This document shows positions 36,601 to 42,673 of a DNA stretch of 46,002 nt, piece after piece; the stretch's first letter is position 1; the number at the start of each line of letters is the position of its first letter. The stretch comes from Planctomyces sp. SH-PL62 (GTDB lineage: Bacteria > Planctomycetota > Planctomycetia > Planctomycetales > Planctomycetaceae): positions 1-46,002 of the forward strand of contig CAMDPX010000028.1 in assembly GCA_945905295.1 (NCBI GenBank), written 5' to 3'. Position numbers and translations under genes: made by a program. The notes under the pieces were generated by a model that was not told where the DNA came from, made no database searches, and saw only the letters and a list, made by a program, of their open reading frames with translations.

Positions 36601-37180
36601 CCTCCGAAGCTGGCGACACACCGACCCGCTTCAGCCGCCACAGCATGTGCCAACCGAACAACGGCCTCAGCGAGCAGACCGCCACACCGATGCACCAGAC
36701 CGCGACGATCCACATCAGCCACGGATGCAGCGCCGTCTTCGCGCGCTGAGACCAAGACAACGCCTCATGGCGAGCGGGGGGCGTCAGCCCCCTGGTTGTC
36801 TCGGAGTCGAGCGACGTCTCCATCACCAGGGGGCTAACGCCCCCCGCTCGCCTGGTGTTTGTGGCAGCGTCCGGGGTCGGGTCTTCAAATTTCGTTGTGC
36901 TGGTGAGCCGGAGGGCGTCAGCCCCCGGACTGGTCGCGTGAACCACGTCAGGTCCGGGGGCTAACGCCCTCCGGCTCGCCAAGTCATCGCGCGTGATCAA
37001 CCACGTCACCAGCGGCACAACAACCATCACTCCCATCGCCACGACATGGACGCCGTATCGAGCCGCCGATGAACTTCGCCGCATCGCGCGAGAGATCGCT
37101 CCCGCCAGCAGCGCGACGAGCGCGAACTGCCACAACGAATGCACCAACACCCAACCGAGTCGCTCAACAAGCGGATTCAT
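30623..37180 (-). CDS. BlaR1/MecR1-type M56 peptidase fused to STN, HEAT, Ig-like and LRR domains
   Basis: 2185 aa. Residues 1-380 are an M56 sensor peptidase: membrane helices near 10-30, 43-62, 153-171 and 362-380, zinc motif HELAH at 254-258 followed by RRHD, and a downstream REREHCCDD block. Then come secretin/TonB short N-terminal-like domains (about 455-650), HEAT-like repeats (about 680-950), carboxypeptidase-regulatory Ig-like domains (about 1165-1500), a further STN-like domain (about 1655-1740) and LRRs (about 1770-2150). The start overlaps the BlaI stop by 4 nt. In characterised relatives an outside signal activates the peptidase, which inactivates BlaI. The large C-terminal part is probably the sensor. 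Four hairpin doublets are translated as linkers (about 67-93, 110-137, 399-446 and 1098-1145). Confidence 0.85.
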   Translation of the reverse strand: MNPLVERLGWVLVHSLWQFALVALLAGAISRAMRRSSSAARYGVHVVAMGVMVVVPLVTWLITRDDLASRRALAPGPDVVHATSPGADALRLTSTTKFEDPTPDAATNTRRAGGVSPLVMETSLDSETTRGLTPPARHEALSWSQRAKTALHPWLMWIVAVWCIGVAVCSLRPLFGWHMLWRLKRVGVSPASEEVLATLRRVAERLQLRRAVTVLQSTLAQVPIVVGYLRPVVLLPVSLMTSLPAEQLEAILAHELAHVRRHDFVVNLLQTLVETFFFYHPAVWWLSHQIRVEREHCCDDLVVASFGNRIEYGRALLAIEELRGRSTVLALGVADGSLLARIRRIVGIAPEHAVVRLSDRWLVAFVTLGCLLTIALGTFISSASSQAELQMQLAEDGDSAGRGSPDPALDPTAGLPNAEQDTKSANDTNGDLRSKPAAGSGDPRRAQVSAVEARILEELERTTSLTIKALTLSDVIVLVAKQHHIPIIIDVAALSELNVRQDLAISRTFKDVKLRNALKIILEDFGEKKLALVIEDDVLKITADKSPEAAEKIKQANRRIEAALREKTEIAFENLPLSDVVSYLSDYHDITIQLHPSAQEAAETPITSRMFGVEHADALPLILHQAKLSSRIDQGVLLIATPDEIRKRGGPIPRSFDDDFAKLQKADASVRWMALLNGSPEKSDLTAIPRLAELLGSDDVVVQRLTARALVTFGSDARVAQSGLEKLTRSSDGRVAYPAWQALIAIGRKDFSTLPFLLSALDRKDETLTNHWLNLFWGFDAGVWQELVAKYPKLSVPARRTVASTMIRDLGDSLGFVVLAMSDSDVETRRRALRRTLIDTSRLTVAQQKEFETALVPRLKDADAECRVLAAGHLLSLNHSFDTAVNTILAEASHEPGRDVLRRCVASTRFLFAVGHGHFDEPCRSESEATRNAARQTLAVICRNYQLTRSDHVIIWGPIRGVWQTRLTSLTEKPQVGEPLKLKLELLNAAKPEPMQFTFAQPARCSLVVIGPDGREMSPINRERKPSETIVTAEQHKPVVLIEELDLAAEYSIKQPGTYLVQWTQDRPGEKSDDGKSLTPNSNVLTVEVAAATQVGARAGRGSPDPALNPTAGLPDSEQATKETNNTNGDQRSNPAAGSGDPRRAQAPNEAAQTPASKAESLAPIEGEVIDSVTGKPIAGATVRFRFGTLRDGLGNNERLAELVFRNVGRFTFKLPEAVKGQTNDLFVERIAEHPDYQISRPGAVPLHLLFNKEPNHAHAFIRKVELVPGKIVSGQVLDIDGRPAKGIAIFTGRNPQSWQTDSAHKTTTDANGRYRLVVPDGDRGRIFVIPNHAAAVSRGITPEIGEQPVFQLQRGTRFFGRVTDAKGRGVAGVAIRANGSSRVPPRYAMTDADGRYSLPPCQYGQYVVELFDEGRFPDLPKDGVRLPDVYLHQLVDLPKTALAEQQLDFKPTESVRMTARYTTSDDQPVSGRTLSVNGAAGKASWWGRLREVTDQPGLYELRVPRGFEGRIDQNADLGGFLRIIREGPNSSPTSAWSTTKFDKDGVSFHVRSLKATSITLRATHNGQPVKIAGALSTPQFADQKAADEAGARLPSNQFLQKEVGQLWFDVHPDIDLLLKLNVPGFKPWQSTVKVTEGEDRMIDVALEADKANDAQAKVESKPAEPQKGNESLADQTARSEEVFERKVSLDVKELPLREALAKLAQAARVPLKLDEPALKKAELDLEEPVTVAFKDEPLSSALGLLIDWNSHPGVFRELRGGALSLSTIEAKQERTEQALPDWLKPPYNHGLLANIDDDNQVFSIYASGALTDELLARFKTLPKLRELDIGYTKTITAAGLAHLAQLTALEKLTLSSLSAAGERLGDEALKHIVGLKSLRELHLHECGTTDAGIRLLEQMPQLTHLDVYQEGRLTDAAIASIAKLKRLKHLGLNAYVGSQELGWMRFSKEATKSLAGLQELEHLHLVGQGISSETLQFSRLKSLSLGIEADDACAARIAECRQLQSLQLVFTSITDDGLKAISGLTELKRLNIDSHIITDTGIGHVKTLPKLDHLSLRASKLTDESLAHIAEIKSLTRLDINGSGRPGFVIPGNLPQASFTVSGLLKLKVLPNLRTLWLTNFSSSGGYSALKELKQLTELTFMMADLSSTDFSILEEALPNTRITSATGGGGLFTEPKRKKRAAR
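33744..33888. repeat. Long hairpin repeat, GGCGCGGGTCTCCCGACC family, copy 1
   Basis: Outer arms at about 33746-33774 and 33860-33888 match at 27 of 29 positions. The element shares nearly all of its roughly 145 bp with 35842-35985 and is translated in the same frame: AGRGSPDPALNPTAGLP ... PAAGSGDPRRAQ. Confidence 0.85.
35842..35985. repeat. Long hairpin repeat, GGCGCGGGTCTCCCGACC family, copy 2
   Basis: Arms at 35842-35870 and 35957-35985 differ at one position. It is inserted between the M56 part and the first STN-like domain, and is read as AGRGSPDPALDPTAGLP ... PAAGSGDPRRAQ. It is the sister of the copy at 33744. Confidence 0.88.
36769..36852. repeat. REPIN-like doublet, GGCGAGC head, in M56 loop
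   Basis: 28-nt arms at 36769-36796 and 36825-36852, one mismatch (GTCA versus GTTA loop). It encodes AGGVSPLV ... RGLTPPARHE in the loop between the second and third membrane helices. Confidence 0.88.
36902..36980. repeat. REPIN-like doublet, GAGCCGGAGGGC family, in M56 loop
   Basis: 29-nt arms at 36902-36930 and 36952-36980. Same family as 20162-20229. It is translated in the loop just after the second membrane helix and lies 49 bp from the previous doublet. Confidence 0.88.
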
Positions 37181-37563
37181 GCTTTCCCCTCCATCTCATC
37201 GAGCAACTTCCGAGCTTCCTCAATCTCGTCCTTCGACGCCTTCCCCGACGCCAGCGCTTGCAGCACGAGGCTCATCGCCGAGCCGTCATAGACTTTCTCA
37301 ATCAGTTCAGTGAGAAACTTCTTGGCCGCCCGCTCACGAGTCATCGCCGCGCGATAGACCAACGGCGTCGCCTTCTCGTCCCGCTTGACCAGCCCCTTGG
37401 TCAGCATCACCGAGAGCATCTTCACGGTCGTCGAATAATTCGTCCCCTTGGCCTCATTGAGCCGCGCGTGAATGTCGCGCACCGGGCTCGGCCCCAGCTC
37501 CCAGAGGATTCGCAGAATTTCCAACTCAACCGCCGTCGGCTGAGATGATCCCAATTCCCGCAT
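37177..37563 (-). CDS. BlaI/MecI/CopY family transcriptional repressor
   Basis: 128 aa, typical length. An N-terminal winged helix (TAVELEILRILWELGPSPVR, then GTNYSTTVKMLSVMLTKGLV with the recognition helix) is followed by a dimerisation tail (FLTELIEKVYDG). The stop overlaps the start of the M56 gene as ATGA, so both are co-translated. Relatives repress their own operon until the M56 partner signals. No palindromic BlaI-type operator was recognised in the 440 bp upstream, which is instead full of hairpin repeats. No beta-lactamase gene is nearby, so the regulon is probably envelope or carbohydrate related (inference). Confidence 0.92.
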   Translation of the reverse strand: MRELGSSQPTAVELEILRILWELGPSPVRDIHARLNEAKGTNYSTTVKMLSVMLTKGLVKRDEKATPLVYRAAMTRERAAKKFLTELIEKVYDGSAMSLVLQALASGKASKDEIEEARKLLDEMEGKA

Positions 37564-37589
37564 GACACAACCTCCGCAATTCGTGGCCT

Positions 37590-37905
37590 GACTCTCCGAG
37601 GCTGTGAACTTTTTGGTAGCTGAAGTCGCCAGACTTCAGAATTCGCCGAGAAAACTGAGCTCTGGCGAGTTCAGCTACCAATTCTTTCACAGCCTCTCCG
37701 AGTCGGGAGCTTTCCAGAAAGAGCCGACTCGGAGAGTCGGCCTACGTCTAGCGAAACCTTTCGCCACGCGGACTGTAGCGAAGCCTTTCGCTGTCGCAAG
37801 CCCGATAACAATGGATTGTTGGCGTGAAAGATTTCGACGTCGGCGGAGTTACTTTTTGTGCGGCGACGTGAAATCTGGATGAGCGGCTGGGCGCTAGCCG
37901 CCGGT
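37590..37905. repeat. Cluster of four hairpin-repeat families
   Basis: This fills most of the 439-bp gap 37564-38002. It holds an inverted repeat 37598-37696 with inner GTAG arms (37614-37639 and 37655-37680; stem CTGAAGTC / GACTTCAG, loop GCCA); a doublet 37694-37745 (stem GCCGACTC / GAGTCGGC, loop TCC, GTAG head at the right end on the - strand); two AGCGAA-type hairpins at 37748-37765 and 37774-37792, the latter with GTAG; and a lone GGCGCTAGCCGCC arm at 37881-37905. The divergent genes on both sides must have promoters in or beside it. Confidence 0.8.
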
Positions 37906-38002
37906 CTTATCGTCGAAGTCTTGTGAAGCGTTCGCTCTCTCTGACATTTTGGGTTAACGTGAGGCGGTCGTCTCTGGCACGTAACAATTCCAGGAGTCCA
38001 TC

Positions 38003-39334
38003 ATGAACCACGATACGAATCGGCGGCAGTTCATGCAGCAATCCACGGGGGCTGCGGCAATCGTTGCGGCGGCCGCGGCACTTGGGGGAGTGCAGCTCTT
38101 CGCTGACGAGAAGCCGGCGAAGATTCGGCTGGGGATCATCGGTTGCGGCGGGATTATGACGCACCATGTCAAAGGGCTGGTCAGCCGGCGCGAAGCGGTG
38201 TCGATCGCGTGGCTGTGTGATGTCGATCCGGCGCAGATCGACAAGATGAATGCTCACGTGACGCGCGAGTTTCAGGCGGCGCCGCCGAAGCGGACGGCTC
38301 GCTTTGAAGACCTGATCGAGGACAAGGACGTCGACGCGGTCATCATCGCGACGCCGCATCACTGGCACGCTCCGATCGCACTGGCCGCCATGCGGGCGGG
38401 CAAGGACGTCTACATCGAGAAGCCGATCTCGCACGTATTCAACGAAGGACCGCTGATCATCGCGGCCGCGAAGAAGTACGGTCGCGTCGTGCAACAGGGA
38501 AGTCAGATGCGAAGCAGTCCCGTCACCGAGAAGGCCGGTCGGCTGCTGAAGGAAGGGATCATCGGGAAAGTGAAGGTGGCTCGCGCTTGGACGGCGGAAA
38601 CTCGGACGGTCGAAAAGCCGCTGCCGGATGGGATGCCTCCGGCGGGAGTCGATTACGACCGCTGGCTGGGCCCCGCGCCGAAACGTCCTTTCAACCCGCA
38701 TCGCTTTCATCAGACGTGGCGAATGTTCGCGGACTACGGCAACGGCGAGATCGGTGACGACGGGATTCATGATCTCGACATGGCCGCGTGGGGGCTCGGC
38801 ATCGACACACTCCCCAAACAGATCACGGCTCGCGGCGGCCGCATGATGCTCGACGGTCACGCCAGCGAGTACCCGGACAACATGAACGTGACCTACGAGT
38901 ACCCCGACGGCCGACTGCTGATCTACGAGAATTATCCCTTCACCGCTTATGGGCTGCACGGTTTCGACAACGGCAATGTGTTCTACGGCACCGAGGGCTA
39001 CATGGTCTTCTCGCGTCGCGGAGCCTTCAGTGTGTTTCAAGGTCCGAAGGGAATACCGGGGCCGACCGAAGGGAAAGAACTGCGCGGCGAGCGCGGCTAT
39101 GCCGAGCACATGGCCGAGTTTCTGAATGCGGTTCGCCGACGCACGCCGACTCGCGCGGCGGCGGAGGTCGCTCATCGCAGTTGCGCGTTGGTGCATCTGG
39201 CTGAGATCGCGTTCCGCACGCGCGGCCGGCTCGACTTCGATCCGAAGACCGAGCGATTCACCGACTGCGACGAAGCGAATCAACTGCTGAGCAAAAAGTA
39301 TCGTGCGCCGTTTGGCCTGCCGGATGTCGCCTGA
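38003..39334 (+). CDS. Gfo/Idh/MocA family oxidoreductase, Tat-exported
   Basis: 443 aa with AGGAG before the ATG and a twin-arginine signal (TNRRQFMQQSTGAAAIVAAA). The Rossmann nucleotide-binding motif IRLGIIGCGGI follows at about 45-60. The EKPISH block, with its catalytic-type Lys, lies near 145; the substrate domain includes GEIGDDGIHDLDMAAWGLG. Family members oxidise or isomerise sugars with NAD(P); export with bound cofactor is common in planctomycetes. It heads a + strand run with DUF1501, YhcH-like and MFS genes, which suggests sugar or sugar-acid metabolism. Confidence 0.92.
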   Translation: MNHDTNRRQFMQQSTGAAAIVAAAAALGGVQLFADEKPAKIRLGIIGCGGIMTHHVKGLVSRREAVSIAWLCDVDPAQIDKMNAHVTREFQAAPPKRTARFEDLIEDKDVDAVIIATPHHWHAPIALAAMRAGKDVYIEKPISHVFNEGPLIIAAAKKYGRVVQQGSQMRSSPVTEKAGRLLKEGIIGKVKVARAWTAETRTVEKPLPDGMPPAGVDYDRWLGPAPKRPFNPHRFHQTWRMFADYGNGEIGDDGIHDLDMAAWGLGIDTLPKQITARGGRMMLDGHASEYPDNMNVTYEYPDGRLLIYENYPFTAYGLHGFDNGNVFYGTEGYMVFSRRGAFSVFQGPKGIPGPTEGKELRGERGYAEHMAEFLNAVRRRTPTRAAAEVAHRSCALVHLAEIAFRTRGRLDFDPKTERFTDCDEANQLLSKKYRAPFGLPDVA

Positions 39335-39379
39335 CGCAGCGCTGACCTGCGATTCCGCTTCAACGATTGAGAGCCATTC

Positions 39380-40768
39380 ATGAACAGTCCCTCCGCGACG
39401 TCTCGACGACGCTTCTTGCAGGCCAGCTTGTCGGCCGGTGGAGCTGGCCTTTCATTGGCGGACATTCTGCGTCAGCAAGCGTTCGCCGAGTCGTCCGAGA
39501 GATCGACGGCCGATACGTCCGTGATTCAGATTTGGCTGGGTGGTGGCCCTAGTCAATTCGAAACGCTGGATCCAAAACCGGAAGCTCCCGTCGAAATTCG
39601 GGGGCCGTACTCGGCGATCCAGACCAAGCTGCCGGGGATCTTGTGCTGCGAGAAGTTGCCGCGCACGGCGATGGTTCTCGACCGCGCGGCCGTCATTCGC
39701 ACGGTCAGGCACGCCACGAACGGACATTTTGTCGGAGCCCATTGGTGCTCGACCGGCTATTCCGGAGACCTCAATCGCAGCACGCATCCGTCGTCGGGTG
39801 CGATCGCTTCGCGGTTCCGAGGTGCGGTGAATCTCGGTGTGCCCGCTTATGTGTTGCTCTCGGAAGAGCAGACTCGGAATCCGGAGATTGCGACGGTGAT
39901 GGGAGCCGCGTATCTCGGATCTCAACATGCTCCGTTCATGATTCTGCAAGACCCGTTTCAAAAGAGTTTTCAGCAGGACAAAGTTCGGCACGCGGCATCC
40001 AGTTTGAAACTCGCGGACGATTTCACGCTATCGCGCGTCGCGGATCGGCGGTCGCTGCTCCGAGGTCTGGATCGTTTCGCACGTCAGGCGGATGCGACCC
40101 GTGCGATGGACGGGATCGACAGCTTCACGCAATCGGCATTCGACATGTTGACCAGCGGTGCCGCCCGCCGAGCGTTCGATCTCAATGAAGAATCGCCAGC
40201 CACTCGCGACCGCTATGGGCGACATCGTTGGGGACAGATGGGGCTGCTGGCTCGGAGGTTGGTGGAGGCAGGCGTGACCTTCGTCACGCTCAACACCGCA
40301 CCGGATTCGCTCTGCTGGGACTGGCACCGCAACATCGTCAATGACAACCGGCCGACCGACGGTTCCGACGGCCCGACCCGCGGCATGGACATCTCCGGTC
40401 CGCCGCTCGATCAGATGCTCTCGACCTTGATCACGGATCTCTACGAACGGGGCCTCGATCGCAAAGTCCTGCTGGTCGTCTGGGGAGAATTCGGCCGAAC
40501 TCCGCGCGTGAACGCAACCGGCGGCCGCGATCACTGGGGCTCGCTGATGAGCATTCTGATGGCCGGCGGCGGACTGAAGGTCGGCCAGGTGATCGGCACC
40601 TCCAGCCCCAACGGCGAGGTTCCCACCAGTCGCCCGGTCTCGCCGACGGATGTGCTGGCCACCATCTACCGCCACTTGGGAATCGACTTGACCCGGCACA
40701 CCGTGACCAACGCCGGCCGCCCGATTCCACTCCTTCCCGACGGAACACCGATTACCGAATTGCTGTGA
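39380..40768 (+). CDS. DUF1501 family secreted protein (without PSD1 partner)
   Basis: 462 aa. ATG at 39380 with a GAGAG-like ribosome site; Tat signal SRRRFLQASLSAGGAGLSLA. Family blocks: VIQIWLGGGPSQFETLDPKP, DRAAVIRTVRHATNGH, VVWGEFGRTPRVN and GGRDHWG. It differs from the other three DUF1501 genes here in being linked to a Gfo/Idh/MocA gene (45-bp gap) rather than a DUF1549/DUF1553 gene, and belongs to a more divergent subgroup. Function unknown; periplasmic location inferred. Confidence 0.9.
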   Translation: MNSPSATSRRRFLQASLSAGGAGLSLADILRQQAFAESSERSTADTSVIQIWLGGGPSQFETLDPKPEAPVEIRGPYSAIQTKLPGILCCEKLPRTAMVLDRAAVIRTVRHATNGHFVGAHWCSTGYSGDLNRSTHPSSGAIASRFRGAVNLGVPAYVLLSEEQTRNPEIATVMGAAYLGSQHAPFMILQDPFQKSFQQDKVRHAASSLKLADDFTLSRVADRRSLLRGLDRFARQADATRAMDGIDSFTQSAFDMLTSGAARRAFDLNEESPATRDRYGRHRWGQMGLLARRLVEAGVTFVTLNTAPDSLCWDWHRNIVNDNRPTDGSDGPTRGMDISGPPLDQMLSTLITDLYERGLDRKVLLVVWGEFGRTPRVNATGGRDHWGSLMSILMAGGGLKVGQVIGTSSPNGEVPTSRPVSPTDVLATIYRHLGIDLTRHTVTNAGRPIPLLPDGTPITELL

Positions 40769-40815
40769 CCGGAATCGTCGGGTGCTCTCCAAACCGCATG
40801 AGAAAGGTTCATCGA

Positions 40816-41268
40816 ATGATTCTCGACACGTTGGACAACGCGGCTCGTTACTTCGTGCTCGGCGAACGGATCGCGACGGCGCTGAAGTATCTGCGAGAAA
40901 ACGACTGCACCAAATTGCCAGTGGGGAAGTTCCCCATTCAGGGCGAGCAGATTTACGCGCTCGTGCAGGACAACACGACCAAGACTCGCGACCAAGGGGT
41001 CTGGGAGGCTCATCGAAAATACATCGACGTGCAATTCGTCGCCGCCGGTGTCGAGGAGATGGGCTACGCCAACATCCAGACGCTGACGGTCAAGAAGCCG
41101 TACGATGAGCAAGCCGACTACGCGCTGTTTGAGGGGAGTGGCAGTTTCGTAACGGTCCCAGCCGGGAGTTTCACGATTTTCTTTCCCGAAGATGGGCATA
41201 TCCCAGGCTCTGCCGTGGATGGCAAACCAGCGGCGGTCCGTAAGGTCGTCATCAAGGTCGCGGTCTAG
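40816..41268 (+). CDS. YhcH/YjgK/YiaL (DUF386) family protein
   Basis: 150 aa from ATG at 40816 (MILDTLDNAARYFVLGERI), preceded by GAAAGG; an earlier in-frame GTG at 40765 overlaps the previous gene and has no homologous residues. The cupin-like fold is shown by WEAHRKYIDVQFVAAGVEEM, with a conserved HxxxxD metal site, and by FFPEDGHIPGSA. Relatives occur in sialic-acid and keto-sugar catabolic operons, possibly as anomerases or isomerases. The following MFS gene is consistent with such a pathway. Confidence 0.92.
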   Translation: MILDTLDNAARYFVLGERIATALKYLRENDCTKLPVGKFPIQGEQIYALVQDNTTKTRDQGVWEAHRKYIDVQFVAAGVEEMGYANIQTLTVKKPYDEQADYALFEGSGSFVTVPAGSFTIFFPEDGHIPGSAVDGKPAAVRKVVIKVAV

Positions 41269-41366
41269 AACGGAGCCCCCGGCCCGTTCGGCTGACTCCT
41301 TGGGTCGGACAGGATTGGATTCCCCTCTTTCGCCACGAGCGAAACGGCCATGGAAAACTCGCGCTG

Positions 41367-42593
41367 ATGAATTCTCGATTCAAACGGCTGCTGTATTTGA
41401 TCTGCGGTCTGACCGATTTCGCCGCGTTCGTCGTGATCTTCGCGGTGTCGCGCGGGTTGGCGGAGGGAAAGGCGGAGTCGTGGTATCTCGGCGTCGTAGG
41501 GGCCGGACTGTCGTTGAGCGCGGGAGTCGGCAGCATCCTCGGCGGCTGGTTGGCTCACCGGTTTGATGGTCGAGTTGTGTTTGTCACTGGAGCGATCACC
41601 CTCGGTTCGAGCATTGCCGCGTGCGCGCTCGGCGATCCGACACGTCTTTGGTTCCTGCCGGGCTATTGGCTGTTGGGGATCGGGTTGGGATTTATTTACC
41701 CGCCGCTGATCGGCTGGCTGAATCAGGGCGAAGATGCTCACGCGAATCGTCGCGGAGTCAGCCGCACGCTGATTTTGTTTTGCGTGGCGTGGAACTTCGG
41801 CATGATGTGCGGTCAGTTGACGGCCGGCTCGCTGTTTTCCTTCGGGGCGCATTGGACGTACGGCGCGGCGTTCGGGGTCTCGATGTTGAATTTGATTCTG
41901 GCAATCGCTGCTGTGCGGCGAGTCGTCCCGTTGTCTTCAGTGTCGAACGATCGAACGCCGGAGGAACACCAGGCCGTGGAATTGGCGTCCGCCTTCAAGC
42001 GACTGAGTTGGATCGCAAATCTCGGCGGCATGTTTGGCGGCAGCATGGTGGTTCACTTGCTCCCCGATCTCGCGGTGACGATCGGCATTGCCGCCGCCGA
42101 TCATGGCAAACTGTTGGCGAGCTGGCGGGCGGTCATCATCGCGACTTATCTGGTCATGCACCGCGCGGCATTTTGGCATTACCGGCTCAGTGCAGCGTTG
42201 ACATCGCAGGTGCTCGCGGCCGTTGGCCTGATCGTGATCGCGCGAGCCGAATCGGCCGTCACGCTGTGGATCGGACTGACTTTGTTAGGACAGCTTGTCG
42301 GCTACAACTATTTCTCTGGCTTGTTCTACAGCACGGCCGGAAGTTCGCACGAACGTCGCGCGCTGGCCGCGGGCATTCATGAGGCGACACTGGCCGTCGG
42401 CATGGCGGTTGGCACCATCGTGGGTGGCGTGCTGGGTACGCTGGTGAATCAGCGCGTGCCATACCTTTTGGCATCGGCTGTGTTACTTGTGATGATCGTC
42501 GTGCAGATCGTGGCTTGGTGGCGCTGGGTGCGGTCACTGCGTCAAACAAGTCCGGTCGCCGCGGTCGAACCGGAGGGACTCCGTGTTCAATGA
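41367..42593 (+). CDS. MFS family permease
   Basis: 408 aa, about twelve hydrophobic segments in two halves. The first half contains GVGSILGGWLAHRFDGRVVF, the loop 2-3 G-x-x-x-D-R/K-like MFS signature in relaxed form (AHRFDGR). The central hydrophilic loop is at about 195-215. An upstream ATG at 41350 is out of frame and stops at once. It is the last gene of the + strand run (98 bp after the YhcH-like gene). The substrate is probably a sugar or sugar acid by context; not shown by sequence. Confidence 0.85.
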   Translation: MNSRFKRLLYLICGLTDFAAFVVIFAVSRGLAEGKAESWYLGVVGAGLSLSAGVGSILGGWLAHRFDGRVVFVTGAITLGSSIAACALGDPTRLWFLPGYWLLGIGLGFIYPPLIGWLNQGEDAHANRRGVSRTLILFCVAWNFGMMCGQLTAGSLFSFGAHWTYGAAFGVSMLNLILAIAAVRRVVPLSSVSNDRTPEEHQAVELASAFKRLSWIANLGGMFGGSMVVHLLPDLAVTIGIAAADHGKLLASWRAVIIATYLVMHRAAFWHYRLSAALTSQVLAAVGLIVIARAESAVTLWIGLTLLGQLVGYNYFSGLFYSTAGSSHERRALAAGIHEATLAVGMAVGTIVGGVLGTLVNQRVPYLLASAVLLVMIVVQIVAWWRWVRSLRQTSPVAAVEPEGLRVQ

Positions 42594-42673
42594 AACTTCA
42601 GCCTCCGGTTGGCAGGCTGCGGAGGTCCGGTTCGTCGCGATCAACTCGCTTGCCTTGAGCATGCCAGATTCGA

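Noticed and set aside
37564-37620. BlaI-type operator upstream of the repressor gene
   Set aside because: No dyad resembling TACA...TGTA was found; palindromes in this gap belong to the repeat families.
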